DNA from: Streptomyces caelestis
Lineage (GTDB): Bacteria > Actinomycetota > Actinomycetes > Streptomycetales > Streptomycetaceae
Reading direction: 5' to 3'
Assembly (NCBI RefSeq): GCF_014205255.1
Contig: NZ_JACHNE010000001.1
Coordinates: 7,874,001 to 7,938,000, forward strand
Length of the DNA stretch: 64,000 nucleotides
Shown here: positions 8,812 to 18,123 of the stretch, in pieces
Layout of the letters: each line of letters opens with the position of its first letter
How positions within the stretch are numbered: the first letter of the stretch is position 1
Notes under the pieces: generated by a model
What the model saw: only the letters and a program-made list of their open reading frames with translations
Databases searched by the model: none
Told to the model about the DNA's origin: nothing
Made by a program: the position numbers and the translations under genes

Positions 8812-9860
8812 CCTTCGGCCGGCGCTGCGGCCTGAGAGTGTCCGCCTGCGCCCTCGGCACCGTCAACTTCGGCACCCGCTGGGGAGGAGGCGCACAGGAG
8901 AAGGAGGCCCGCGCCGTCTTCGAGCGGTTCGCGGACGCCGGCGGCACCTTCATCGACACGGCCGACTGCTACCAGGACGGCCAGGCGGAGACTCTCCTCG
9001 GGGAGTTCCTGGCCACCCGGCGCGACCAGTTCGTACTGGCCACGAAGTACTCGTACGGCCTGAGCGCGGACGACCGGGGCCCGCAGACGACCGGGAACTC
9101 CCGCAGCGCCATGATCCGTTCGCTGGAGGGCAGCCTGCGCCGACTGCGGACCGACCACGTGGACCTGTACTGGGTCCACTTCCCCGACACGCTCACACCC
9201 GTGGACGAGATCGTCGCGGCCCTGGACGACCTCGTACGGGCCGGAAAGATCCGCTACGGGGGCCTGTCGAACTTCCCCGCCTGGCGTGTCGCGCGGGCCG
9301 TCACCCTCGGGGAACTGTCCGGCCGCAGCCCGGTGATCGGCATCCAGACCGAGTACAGCCTCGTCGAGCGCACCGCCGATCGCGAACTGCTCCCCATGGC
9401 CGAGGCCCTGGGGCTGGGAGTGGCGCTGTGGGGGCCGCTCGGCGGCGGGCTGCTGACCGGCAAGTACCGGCACAGCTCGGAGGGCCGGCTCACCGACTGG
9501 CAGGGCCGTGTCCTGCGCACCGAGTCGGACGGTCACCGCACCGCCGTCCTCGACGAGGTACTCGCCGTCGCCAAGGAGGCGGGGGCGCCGTCGGCCCAGG
9601 TCGCGGTCGCCTGGCTCCACGCCCGAGCGCGCCGGACGAACGCCGCTCAGGTGCCGGTCGTCGGACCGCGGAGCGTGGCGCAGCTCGACGACTACCTCGC
9701 CGCCCTGTCCCTCGAACTCGACGCAGCGCACCTGAGCCGGCTGGACGCCGTCAGCGCCCCACCGCTCGGTTCGCCGCACGAGATCGCGCTCAGCGCGCGC
9801 GGAGCCGTCCTCGGCGGGGACGCCGACCGTGTCGGTCCGCCCGCCCTGCCGGTCCCGTGA
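8799..9860 (+). CDS. Aldo/keto reductase
   Basis: The protein has 353 residues with the (beta/alpha)8 aldo/keto reductase signature. The catalytic tetrad is visible as Asp in FIDTADCYQDG, Tyr in the same segment, Lys in LATKYSYG and His in YWVHFPDT. C-terminal elements for NADPH binding follow (PVVGPRSVAQLDDYL). It reduces or oxidises a carbonyl/alcohol with NADP(H). In this cluster it could act on the aldehyde made by the EhpF/EhpG-like pair or on the polyketide carbonyl. The start MHHLTFGRRCGLRVS lies inside the TE gene's end, giving an overlap. The family assignment is secure; the substrate is inferred. Confidence 0.9.
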   Translation: MHHLTFGRRCGLRVSACALGTVNFGTRWGGGAQEKEARAVFERFADAGGTFIDTADCYQDGQAETLLGEFLATRRDQFVLATKYSYGLSADDRGPQTTGNSRSAMIRSLEGSLRRLRTDHVDLYWVHFPDTLTPVDEIVAALDDLVRAGKIRYGGLSNFPAWRVARAVTLGELSGRSPVIGIQTEYSLVERTADRELLPMAEALGLGVALWGPLGGGLLTGKYRHSSEGRLTDWQGRVLRTESDGHRTAVLDEVLAVAKEAGAPSAQVAVAWLHARARRTNAAQVPVVGPRSVAQLDDYLAALSLELDAAHLSRLDAVSAPPLGSPHEIALSARGAVLGGDADRVGPPALPVP

Positions 9861-10294
9861 CCGCGCCGCCACCGGCGCCGCGGCGCTCTCCGTCCGCCGG
9901 GCCGGACGAGGACCGGGACCGCGCCGCGCACCTCGTCGGCGTGTGGCGGTTGGTGTCCTTCCACACCCTCGCCCCCGACGGCTCCGTCCGCCCCGGTCCG
10001 CTCGGGGAGAGCCCCGAAGGGCTGCTCTTCTACAGCGCCGGCGGCCACGTGGCCGTCCACATGATGCCCGCCGACGGCCCTCCGCAGTACCTCAGCTACG
10101 CCGGAACCTGGCACCTCGACGGAGACCGCGTCGTGCACAACCTCACGGTCGCCGACCGCACCGAGTGGCTGGGGACCGACCAGGTCCGGCGGCTGGAGCT
10201 GGACGGCGACCGGCTCACGCTCACCGGCTCGGCCCTGTCCAGCCCCGACCGGCGGGTCCTGGTCTGGCAGCGGATCGCTCACGACGGGCTCTGA
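9857..10294 (+). CDS. Lipocalin-like domain protein
   Basis: The protein has 145 residues. From about residue 25 it reads LVGVWRLVSFHTLAPDGS and then LLFYSAGGHVAVHMM, YLSYAGTWHLDGDRVVHNLTV and VRRLELDGDRLTL, the strand pattern of the lipocalin-like family (Lipocalin_5) found in many polyketide clusters. Members bind small hydrophobic molecules, and some act as cyclases or hydratases, so this is a candidate product-binding or cyclising protein. The GTG start at 9857 overlaps the reductase stop (GTGA). The first 25 residues are Pro/Arg-rich and probably disordered. No catalytic residues can be assigned. Confidence 0.75.
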   Translation: MTAPPPAPRRSPSAGPDEDRDRAAHLVGVWRLVSFHTLAPDGSVRPGPLGESPEGLLFYSAGGHVAVHMMPADGPPQYLSYAGTWHLDGDRVVHNLTVADRTEWLGTDQVRRLELDGDRLTLTGSALSSPDRRVLVWQRIAHDGL

Positions 10295-10338
10295 CCGGAC
10301 GCGAAACGACCTTGTCCGCACACCTATGGAGGCATGAC

Positions 10339-11154
10339 ATGGAACGGTCTTCCGACCGGCACTCGACGGGCACCGCCGCGCAGGCACCGAGTGTCGCCGG
10401 CATGTACGACTTCTACGCGGGAGGACAGCAGAGCCGGGACGCCGACCGGCAGGCCGCCACGGCCGCGATGGCGGCACTCCCCGGCCTCGATGTCGCCGTC
10501 AGCGCCAACCGGGCGTTCCTGCGGCGAGCGGTGAGGCATGCCGCCGAGCGTGGCGTCACACAGTTCCTCGACATCGGTTCCGGCTACCTCGCCCCCGGCG
10601 ACGGGAACGTCCACGACGTCGCCCGGCGCGTCGTCCCCGACGCCCGCGTGGCCTACGTCGAACTCGACCCGGCCGGCGTCGCGCACAACCGCGCCCTGCT
10701 GCGGGACACCCCCGGAACGGTCGCCGTGCGGGGCGACTTCCTCAAGCCGCACGACATCCTCACGGACCCCGAGGTGTGCGCCGTCATCGACCTGGACCGA
10801 CCGGTGGCGCTCCTGCTCGTGGCCGTTCTCCACTTCATCGAGGACAAGGACGACCCGTGGGGGAAGGTCGGTGAGCTGCGCGACGCCCTCGCGCCGGGCA
10901 GCCACCTGATCCTGTCCCACGCCTACATCAAGCCGGACACCGGCTCCGGTCCTGACGCGATCAAGGGGGTCTACCGCACGTTCGGTTCCTCCCTGCAGAA
11001 CCGCGGGCCCGTCGAGACCGGCCGCTTCCTCGACGGCTTCACCCTGCTCGAACCTGGCCTGACGGCCATGGCCGACTGGCGTCCTGACCCCGACACGGAA
11101 ACCGAACACCCCATGAGCCACAGCGGAGTGGTCGGAGTGGGGGTCAAGCCCTGA
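10339..11154 (+). CDS. SAM-dependent methyltransferase, SAV2177/DUF574 family
   Basis: The protein has 271 residues. Features are MYDFYAGGQQSRDADR, FLRRAVRHAAERGVTQFLDIGSGYLAPGDGNVHD (SAM motif I) and VAYVELDPAGVAHNRALL. This is the Streptomyces-rich DUF574/SAV2177 methyltransferase family. Its usual N-terminal motif reads like P..AR.YD...GGK.N; here it is slightly diverged. It has GGAGG at 10328-10332 before the ATG at 10339. It follows the lipocalin-like gene by 44 bp on the same strand and probably methylates an O, N or C atom of the product or an intermediate. The substrate cannot be told from sequence. Family members also occur outside biosynthetic clusters. Confidence 0.82.
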   Translation: MERSSDRHSTGTAAQAPSVAGMYDFYAGGQQSRDADRQAATAAMAALPGLDVAVSANRAFLRRAVRHAAERGVTQFLDIGSGYLAPGDGNVHDVARRVVPDARVAYVELDPAGVAHNRALLRDTPGTVAVRGDFLKPHDILTDPEVCAVIDLDRPVALLLVAVLHFIEDKDDPWGKVGELRDALAPGSHLILSHAYIKPDTGSGPDAIKGVYRTFGSSLQNRGPVETGRFLDGFTLLEPGLTAMADWRPDPDTETEHPMSHSGVVGVGVKP

Positions 11155-11215
11155 CCGACCGCAGCCGTTCCGAGCCCGTCTTCAACAGCTCACGTCCCAC
11201 AAGGAGTTCGCCCCG

Positions 11216-13555
11216 ATGCCACACACACCGCAACAGGGCAGGGAAACCGGCTTCGACGTCATCGTCGTCGGCAATGGCGCCCTCGGCTCGTCCGCCGCCG
11301 TCGAACTGGCCCGCCGCGGAGCCTCGGTCGCCCTCATCGGCCGGGCCCACCGCCCGTACGCGGCCTCGACCGCGGCCGGCGCCATGCTCGGCTGCTTCGG
11401 CGAGGTGACCACCGCCCTGCTCGACAACGCCTACGGACAGGCCAAGTTCGAGCTGGACCTGCTGGCCAAGGACGTCTGGCCCCAGTGGCTGGAGAGCATC
11501 TCCGGCGGTGTGTCCGACGGCCGTGACCTCCTCACCGCGACCGGTACCACGGTGCTGCTCAACAGCGTCGGCACCGGCAGCATCGACACCGACAACTTCA
11601 ACGCCATCCGCGCGACGCTGGAGAAGCACGACGAGCCCTACGAGACGGTCGACCCGGCGGACCTCGACTGGCTCGACCCCGACCCCAACTCCCGCCCCCT
11701 GCAGGCCCTCCACATCCCCGGCGAGCACGCGGTCGACTCCGGCCGGCTGCTGCACAGGCTGGAGCGGACCGCCCGGGACCTCGGCGTCACCGTGGTGGAC
11801 GGCCACGCCTCGTCCGTGATCAGCGACGGCGACCAGGTGCGCGGCGTGGTGCTGGAGAACGGCGAGTCGCTCACCGCGGGGCAGGTCCTGCTCGCGGGCG
11901 GAGTCGGCACGCAGGACATGGTCGACTCCGTTCCCGGTCTCGGTGACTGCATCCCGCGGCTCGTCGCCGGGTACGGGGTCTCCGCTCTGGTCACCACCGA
12001 GGACGGCACCCAGCCCCAGTCGGTGATCCGGACCCCCAACCGCGCGTTCGCCTGCGGTCTGCACATCGTCCCGCGCAGTGCGGGCCAGGTCTATGTGGGC
12101 GCGACCAACATCATCAGCCCCCGGCCGCTGGCCGACCCGGTGATGCGCGACATCCTGTTCCTCCTCGAATGCTCCCACCGGCAGATCCGCCGCAACCTGT
12201 GGACGAGCACCGTCGTCCGGGTCAACGTGGGCAACCGGCCCATCTCCCTCGACGGGTTCCCCCTCCTCGGGGAGACCCCGCTCGACGGCCTGTGGATGAT
12301 GACCGGCACCTACCGGGACGGCCTGTTCCTGTCGCCCGTGCTCGCCAAGGAGTTCGCCCGCCGCCTCCTCGGCGAGGAGCCCGAACTGAATCTGGAACCG
12401 TTCGCCCCGGAACGGGCCCCTCTCCAGGGGGTGTCGCGGGAGTCCGTCGTCGACACCACCGTCGAGCACACCCTGGCCACCGGCTACGAGCAGCACTGGC
12501 GGGTGCCCACCGACTGGCAGGAGTTCCTGGACGTCGGTCTCAAGCCCATCTACGCCGAGTGGGCGAAGGAACTCGACGCGGACTTCACCCCGCAGCCCGA
12601 CCTGCTCGCCGCGGCCCGGCTGGAGCCTCAGCTGGTGACGTGGCTGCGCACCTATTACGACAACTGCCGTGCCCGGTTCGGCAGGCCGGGGGAGACCAGC
12701 CCCGCCGCCGGCGACCTGGTGGACAGCGCCGCCGAGTTCCTCACCGCGGCCCGGGTCCCGGCCCCGCGCGCCGACGCCCTGGCCCTCGCCGCTCACGCGC
12801 TCCCCGGCTACTCCCCGGAAACCGGCGCCGCGACGCCGGTGCCCACCGAGGGCGCCGAGCGTTTCTGGTCTCTCGTGGCACGACGGGCGGATCGGGAACC
12901 ACTGGAGTATCTGCTCGGCCGGGCCCGGCTGTTCGACCTGGAACTCGAGGTCGGCGCCGGCGTCTTCGTCCCGCAGCCGCGTACCGAGGCCCTGGTGACC
13001 GAGGCCCTCGCCAGGTGCGACACCCCACGGCCCCGGGTCGTCGATCTGTGCACCGGTTCCGGGGCCGTCGCCCTCGCTGTCGGCGCGCTGCGCCCCGACG
13101 CCGTCGTCACCGGAGTCGACCACTCCGCCGATGCCCTGCGGTGGGCCAAGCAGAACGGCGACAAGCTGCGTTCCCGGGTCAAGGCCGAGGTCGACTTCGT
13201 CGAGGGCGACATCGCCGATCCTGAACTGCTCGCCGCTCTCGACGGCGGCGTCGACCTGGTCACCGCCGTCCCGCCGAACTTCCCCGACCGCCTCCAGGTC
13301 GTCCCGGAGACGTCGGTGTACCAGCCCGCGACGGCGATTCGCTCCGGCTGGGACGGACTCGACGCGATGCGCGCGGTGGCCGCGACCGCGGCGCGGCTGC
13401 TCAGGAAGGAAGGAGTGCTGGCCGTGGAGCACCACGACGCCCTCACCGACGCGGTGATCGAGATCGTCCGAGAGGCCGGATTCGATTCCGTCACCAGCCA
13501 CACCGACCAGAATGGACACCCGAGGTTCGTGATCGCCCGGCGCGCGGCGGCCTGA
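11216..13555 (+). CDS. Fusion: FAD-dependent amine oxidase-like domain + HemK/PrmC-like methyltransferase
   Basis: The protein has 779 residues. The N-terminal half (about 10-400) is a DAO/glycine-oxidase type flavoprotein with a Rossmann motif (VIVVGNGALGSSAAVELARRG) and a late FAD-binding segment near PISLDGFPLLGETPLDGLWMMTG. The C-terminal part (about 480-779) follows HemK/PrmC methyltransferases: EPLEYLLGRARLFDLEL, VPQPRTEALV and SAM motif I VDLCTGSGAVALAVG near residue 608. The PrmC catalytic NPPY is replaced by VPPN near 683, so ordinary glutamine N-methylation is unlikely. The fusion suggests coupled oxidation and methylation of an amine intermediate. The terminator at 13561 follows. 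Domain calls are secure; function is inferred. Confidence 0.82.
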   Translation: MPHTPQQGRETGFDVIVVGNGALGSSAAVELARRGASVALIGRAHRPYAASTAAGAMLGCFGEVTTALLDNAYGQAKFELDLLAKDVWPQWLESISGGVSDGRDLLTATGTTVLLNSVGTGSIDTDNFNAIRATLEKHDEPYETVDPADLDWLDPDPNSRPLQALHIPGEHAVDSGRLLHRLERTARDLGVTVVDGHASSVISDGDQVRGVVLENGESLTAGQVLLAGGVGTQDMVDSVPGLGDCIPRLVAGYGVSALVTTEDGTQPQSVIRTPNRAFACGLHIVPRSAGQVYVGATNIISPRPLADPVMRDILFLLECSHRQIRRNLWTSTVVRVNVGNRPISLDGFPLLGETPLDGLWMMTGTYRDGLFLSPVLAKEFARRLLGEEPELNLEPFAPERAPLQGVSRESVVDTTVEHTLATGYEQHWRVPTDWQEFLDVGLKPIYAEWAKELDADFTPQPDLLAAARLEPQLVTWLRTYYDNCRARFGRPGETSPAAGDLVDSAAEFLTAARVPAPRADALALAAHALPGYSPETGAATPVPTEGAERFWSLVARRADREPLEYLLGRARLFDLELEVGAGVFVPQPRTEALVTEALARCDTPRPRVVDLCTGSGAVALAVGALRPDAVVTGVDHSADALRWAKQNGDKLRSRVKAEVDFVEGDIADPELLAALDGGVDLVTAVPPNFPDRLQVVPETSVYQPATAIRSGWDGLDAMRAVAATAARLLRKEGVLAVEHHDALTDAVIEIVREAGFDSVTSHTDQNGHPRFVIARRAAA

Positions 13556-13560
13556 CCACC

Positions 13561-13599
13561 GGTGTCCCTGACCGGGCGGCACGCCCGGTCAGGGACACC
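13561..13599 (+). terminator. Strong intrinsic-type hairpin after the biosynthetic operon
   Basis: A perfect 17-bp stem (13561-13577 with 13583-13599) closes a 5-nt loop 6 bp after the fusion-gene stop. There is no U-tract, which is usual for Streptomyces terminators. It separates the biosynthetic operon from the exporter gene, which then needs its own promoter or readthrough. Confidence 0.8.
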
Positions 13600-13684
13600 G
13601 CCTCGCCGCGCACCGCCCGCACCACCGAGAAGTCCGCCGGCCGGTCCACGTCCGGCTGAGCCGCATGGAGAGGAAGAGTCGCTG

Positions 13685-15235
13685 ATGCGCGACAGCTCGT
13701 TACGCGCTACGAAACGGGAGTGGATCGGCCTGGCCGTGCTGGCGCTTCCCTCCATGCTCGTCACGATGGATCTCACGCTGCTGCACCTCGCCGTGCCGCA
13801 GATCAGCGCCGATCTGAACCCCAGCAGCTCACAGTTGCTCTGGATCACCGACATCTACGGTTTCGCCGTCGCCGGTTTCCTCGTCACTATGGGCACGCTG
13901 GGCGAACGCGTGGGACGACGGCTGTTGCTGATGCTGGGGGCCGGCGCCTTCGGCGTCGCCTCGGTCCTCACGGCCTACGCCGAGACGCCGGACATGCTGA
14001 TCGTGACCCGTGCCGTCCTCGGCGTGGCGGGAGCCTGCCTGGCACCTTCGACCCTGTCGCTGATCCGCAACATGTTTCCGCTGCCCGCACAGCGTACGAC
14101 CGCCGTCACCATCTGGTCGACGAGCTTCATGCTGGGCGGCGCCCTCGGCCCGGTGGTCGGCGGCGTGCTCCTGGAGTTCTTCTGGTGGGGATCGGTCTTC
14201 CTGCTCGCCGTGCCGGTGATGTTGATCCTGCTCGGCCTCGGCCCCTTCCTGCTGCCGGAGCACCGCGATCCGCACGGCGCCCGCGTCGACCTGCTGAGTT
14301 CGGCGCTGTCGTTCGTCGCCGTACTGGCCGTGATCTACGGCGTCAAGGAGATCGCGAAACACGGTGTGTCCCCCCTCTCGGGCGCGACCGTCGTGATGGG
14401 CGTGGCCGTGGGCTACGTGTTCGTCCGGCGTCAGCGCACGCTGACCCACCCCCTGCTGGAGATGCGGCTGTTCACCGTCCGCGCGTTCAGCGCGTCGTTG
14501 ACCACGTTGCTCGTCACCATCATGTTCCTGATGGGTGTTCAGTTCCTCATCGCGCAGTTCCTGCAGAGCGTGCTGGGGCTCTCCCCGCTCCAGGTCGGGC
14601 TGTGGATCCTGCCCGCTGTGCTCTCGGGCATGGTCACCGCCCTGGCTGCCGCCGGCATCGTGCGCAGGATCCGGCCGGCGTACGTGTTCGCCGGCGGCAT
14701 GGTGGTGGCGGCCATCGGCTTCGCCCTGCTCTGGGGCGTCACCGAGGATTCCGGTTCGGGCCTGGTGATCGCCGCGTCGGTCCTGATGTTCGCGGGCCTC
14801 ACCCCGGTCTCCGCCCTCGGCGTGGACCTCATCGTCGGTGCCGCGCCGCCCGAACAGGCCGGCCAGGCCTCCGCGATCTCGGAGACCGCCAACGAGTTCG
14901 GCGGGGCGCTGGGGATCGCCCTGGTGGGAAGCGTCAGCGCCGCCGTATACCGGAACAGCATGTCCGACACGTATCCCGACGGTGTGCCCTCCGGCGCGGA
15001 CGACACCCTCGTCGCCGCACTGGAGGCCGCGGCGCGACTGCCGGGTGAGGCGGGTGGGCACCTGGCAGACACGGCTCGGGAAGCCTTTGCGCATGGCCTG
15101 CAGGTCAATGCCTTGGTGGCCGCGCCCCTGATGCTCGCCATGGCCCTGGGCGCGTCCTACCTGCTGCGCCAGGTGAGAGCCAGCTCGCACGAGGAGGAGC
15201 CGGAGCACTCGAGACTCGCCGCGGAGCCCCGCTGA
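13685..15235 (+). CDS. MFS drug exporter, 14-TMS DHA2 family
   Basis: The protein has 516 residues with about 14 hydrophobic segments. It carries the DHA2/EmrB-QacA motifs: D-L-T-L-L-H-L-A-V near the first helix, LWITDIYGFAVAGFLVTMGTLGERVGRRLLL (motif A) and the antiporter-type ALGPVVGGVLLEFFWWGSVF (motif C). It should export a small molecule in exchange for protons and is the likely efflux and self-resistance pump for the adjacent cluster. The ATG at 13685 follows GGAGAGGAAG. Codon 6 is TTA (13700-13702), so translation should depend on the bldA leucyl tRNA. It is separated from the biosynthetic operon by a terminator. Confidence 0.92.
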   Translation: MRDSSLRATKREWIGLAVLALPSMLVTMDLTLLHLAVPQISADLNPSSSQLLWITDIYGFAVAGFLVTMGTLGERVGRRLLLMLGAGAFGVASVLTAYAETPDMLIVTRAVLGVAGACLAPSTLSLIRNMFPLPAQRTTAVTIWSTSFMLGGALGPVVGGVLLEFFWWGSVFLLAVPVMLILLGLGPFLLPEHRDPHGARVDLLSSALSFVAVLAVIYGVKEIAKHGVSPLSGATVVMGVAVGYVFVRRQRTLTHPLLEMRLFTVRAFSASLTTLLVTIMFLMGVQFLIAQFLQSVLGLSPLQVGLWILPAVLSGMVTALAAAGIVRRIRPAYVFAGGMVVAAIGFALLWGVTEDSGSGLVIAASVLMFAGLTPVSALGVDLIVGAAPPEQAGQASAISETANEFGGALGIALVGSVSAAVYRNSMSDTYPDGVPSGADDTLVAALEAAARLPGEAGGHLADTAREAFAHGLQVNALVAAPLMLAMALGASYLLRQVRASSHEEEPEHSRLAAEPR

Positions 15236-15239
15236 TCCT

Positions 15240-15572
15240 GCAATGGGAGTACGCCGACCTTTCAGGCCGGTATGGCGGAGGGCGGCAGCGATGTCGGTGT
15301 CGCCGTCCTGGCGGTGGCCACCCGAAGGCGATGTTGCGCAGGCAGGCCATGATGTGGGGCAGGGAGGGCGGTGTCGTGGGCATGGTGGAGTTGGTTCTCG
15401 ATCTTCCAGTGTCCGCGGATCCAGGCCGCGAGTTCGGCTCCGGTGGCCGCGCCGGGCGGCAGGCTGGTGATCAGGTAGATCCGCTCGAATGTCAGGTTGC
15501 CGGTGTCCAGGTCCCGTCGTCGGCGCACGACCTGGAGGGTCTGGTGGGCGTGCGGGTAGTCGAGGTGTGATC
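15240..15572 (-). pseudogene. ISAs1-family transposase remnant (frameshifted)
   Basis: Read on the minus strand, the stretch gives DYPHAHQTLQVVRRRRDL followed by FERIYLITSLPPGAATGAELAAWIRGHWKIENQLHH. This is the conserved C-terminal half of ISAs1-family DDE transposases (ITSL...LAAWIRGHWxIEN). After this the frame is broken: a second frame continues IMACLRNIAFGW, and a third gives DGDTDIAAALRHTG, also family motifs. At least two frameshifts are therefore present and the gene is dead. The N-terminal catalytic part is missing, although 15573-15735 may hold a degenerate left end. It marks an old insertion or rearrangement between the biosynthetic cluster and the defence genes. Confidence 0.75.
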
Positions 15573-16475
15573 ACCGCCTCACAGACCGCCGTCCCACCCC
15601 GGCCGACGACGTTCTGTACTGGTCACACTGGCGACGACGACGCCAGCACCAAGCCCGCATCAGCCACCACAAACGACGCGGACACAGTCCCTGAAAACTG
15701 CCCAGCAGTCAGAACAAGCACCGTTGCAGTACTAGCCCGTTACGGACTCGAGCCAGCTGAGTGGGTGGCGCAGGACCGTGGCCTCGCCCGCGCTCGCCGG
15801 TTCAGGGCTGGTGCACCGGGACCCGCTGAGCACGTGGGTGCTCAGGCGCCACTTGCATCCTTTGGTCTTGTTGCTGGCGACGACGGCCATGATTGAGGCG
15901 GTACCGGGATTCGCTCATTTTTGGGTGCTCCCCGGGAAGTGGCTCGTCCTGTGCTCTTCATGTTTTGACGCACCATCAGGTAAGTCGGCATCTGATCAGC
16001 ATCACCCCTCGCACATTGCGAGAGGGTGCTCCGAACAGGCGCTTGGCCGACGACGTCACAACAGCCTGGTTCGCACCGAAGCGGAGGCAGGGGCCCTTTC
16101 GTCAGAATGAAGCGATGTTCCTCACAATCTTCGAGTCCGACGCGTGCCGGTGTGGAGTGAAGACCGCCCTTGACCTGTACAAAGCAGGCAGGGAGCCGTC
16201 TTCCAGGAGTCCAAAGTGCTGCGTACTTTGTTCAAGTCCAAGATCCAGTCTTTGATTGTTTGACCAGGTCAGAAGCGTGGCGGGCGCGATTCGGTCAGCA
16301 AGTGGTCAGCATCAGTACTCACTCGGGTTTCGAAACCGTTGGCGATCGGGCTATGGACGGCCTGCTTCGATCCAGCGGTATCGGAGCGGTGGTCTCCCCC
16401 TGGGCCCGGGAGCCATGCGCTTCGGGCCCACGCGGCGGTGCAGGGCTCCGATACGTGAACAGCCGGTTTTCCGCA
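15573..16475. other. Gene-poor seam between biosynthetic cluster and Wadjet operon
   Basis: About 900 bp without a convincing gene. Base composition is lower in GC than the neighbours, especially 15880-16300, and short open frames here show no family motifs. The stretch up to about 15735 could be the degenerate 5' part of the ISAs1 remnant. No tRNA, integrase or clear attachment repeat was seen. It probably contains upstream regulatory DNA of the Wadjet operon near its right end. Confidence 0.5.
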
Positions 16476-16511
16476 ACACTCCTCCGGAGTGTCAGTGGCG
16501 GTCCGTACCCT
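16476..16511 (+). promoter_or_regulatory. Palindrome and probable leaderless promoter of the Wadjet operon
   Basis: ACACTCC-TCC-GGAGTGT (16476-16492) is a palindrome with 7-bp arms. TACCCT (16506-16511) fits the TANNNT -10 pattern and ends 7 nt before the ATG at 16519, the spacing expected for a leaderless transcript. No good -35 is seen; the palindrome covers that position, which suggests control by a DNA-binding protein. This is inference from sequence only. Confidence 0.4.
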
Positions 16512-16518
16512 CGACGGC

Positions 16519-18123
16519 ATGGAGGGGAACAAGCGGAAAGTCCCACACGGGGAGGAAGCCGACGCCGAGGCCTGGCAGCGGCTGAGCGCGTACGCGTACC
16601 TCAGCGCGCCCGAGCGCCTGGAGTACGTCGCGGTGATGCGGGTGTTCTGCGGCACACTGCTTGCCGACCTGTCCGTACCCGACCTCCTCGCCAGGCTGGC
16701 CGAGAAGGACGGCCCGGGTGCGGCGCTGGACGCGGAAACGCTCACCCGCAGGCTCGAAGAGCTCGTACGTTGGGGCAATCTGCTGCGCAGCACGCACACC
16801 GTCAAAGCGACCAGCATCACCGAGTACCAGCGCTCACGGTCCCGCTACCAGCTGTCGAAGCTGGGGGAGCGCGTGCAGCGGGGCGCGGACGAGGTACTGG
16901 CCGGGGCGGACGCGGCACGCGAGGTGAGCAGCGAACTGCTGGTCCTCGTCGACCGCGGACTGCGCGAGATCGCCGCCATGGCCGCGGCGCCGGGTGGTGC
17001 CGATCCGCAACAGGCGCTGGAGCGGATCAGCACGCTCTTCGTGCAGTTCGCCGAATTCGCCGAGTCTGTCCGGGACTTCTATGCCTACCTGGGCCAGGTG
17101 CTGGCGCGCTACGACCTCGACTCGGCCGAGTACCAGGGGTTCAAGGAACTGCTGCTCGACTACGTGGAGGCCATTACCGAGGACGTGTCCTTCCGGGCCC
17201 CGCGCATCGCGGCTCACCTGGACGCCGTCCGGCCTCACCTGCCCGGCCTGCTCGCCCGGATAGACGCACACACGGCGGGCATGGGAGCACTCGCCGACGG
17301 ACTGACCGAGACACGGGTGCAGCGCAGCCGCGGACGGGACATCGCGGACTGGGAGGGGCTGCGAGAATGGTTCACCGACACCGGAGACCACTCCAGTCAG
17401 GTGGATCAGCTCCGGGACGCCACCCTGCGAGCCCTGCAGTCGCTGCTCGCCAACGCCAAGCGGATGCTGCGTTCGGCGTCCGGTGAGATGTCTCGTCGCA
17501 AGGACCTGCTGCGGCTAGCGGCCTGGTTCGACGCGGCGGAGCCGGAAGAGGCCCACGACCTGGGGGTTGCCGCTTTCGGGCTCTACGGCGCACGCCACTT
17601 GGGGGTGGCACCGGACCCCGACCGGTCCGTGCCGGCGTATGTGAGCTGGTGGACAGGACCCGTGGTGGATGTGCCGGTGGCGCTGCGCGAGCGCGGCAGC
17701 AGAGCTCCACGCGGACGGGCCGCGGCCGCCGAAGACCACTCCGAGCAGAAGCGCCACCTCATGGAGCAGGCGCGGCAGCAGGCCGAGGCCCGGCAGGCGG
17801 CCGCCGACGAACTGCGCAGCGCCTCGGGCAGGTTCGATCAGGTGCGCCTCAGCGCCCCGGCCATGCGACTGCTCCTGGAGCTCCTGACGACCGCTCTCGG
17901 CAACGCCCGGCTGAGCAAGGACGCCCGCGACTTCCTGCTCGACGGCGCGCAGGCAGACGACGTGGACCTCGGCATCCGGTTGACCGCGTGGCGCACCCCC
18001 GGCCGGTCCACCGTCCTGCGGTCGGTGGACGGCGACCTGACGGCGGACGATCTCACGCTGGCTGTCGAGAGCCTCGCCATCGAGAGCACATCCGCACCGG
18101 CGATGGGGGAGGCGAGCGCCTGA
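16519..18123 (+). CDS. jetA: Wadjet protein JetA (TIGR02677/DUF2397 family)
   Basis: The protein has 534 residues from the ATG at 16519; an in-frame GTG at 16489 is an alternative but overlaps the palindrome. It starts with a winged-helix-like region (LSAYAYLSAPERLEYVAVMRVF...LLARLAEKDG...RLEELVRWGNL) followed by long helical segments, as in the DUF2397/TIGR02677 family. JetA is the kleisin-like subunit of the Wadjet SMC complex that bridges the JetC heads and binds JetB. The complex extrudes loops on circular plasmids, which JetD then cleaves. The gene order and sizes of the four coupled genes match the type II Wadjet arrangement. Its stop overlaps the jetB ATG (TGATG). Confidence 0.9.
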   Translation: MEGNKRKVPHGEEADAEAWQRLSAYAYLSAPERLEYVAVMRVFCGTLLADLSVPDLLARLAEKDGPGAALDAETLTRRLEELVRWGNLLRSTHTVKATSITEYQRSRSRYQLSKLGERVQRGADEVLAGADAAREVSSELLVLVDRGLREIAAMAAAPGGADPQQALERISTLFVQFAEFAESVRDFYAYLGQVLARYDLDSAEYQGFKELLLDYVEAITEDVSFRAPRIAAHLDAVRPHLPGLLARIDAHTAGMGALADGLTETRVQRSRGRDIADWEGLREWFTDTGDHSSQVDQLRDATLRALQSLLANAKRMLRSASGEMSRRKDLLRLAAWFDAAEPEEAHDLGVAAFGLYGARHLGVAPDPDRSVPAYVSWWTGPVVDVPVALRERGSRAPRGRAAAAEDHSEQKRHLMEQARQQAEARQAAADELRSASGRFDQVRLSAPAMRLLLELLTTALGNARLSKDARDFLLDGAQADDVDLGIRLTAWRTPGRSTVLRSVDGDLTADDLTLAVESLAIESTSAPAMGEASA

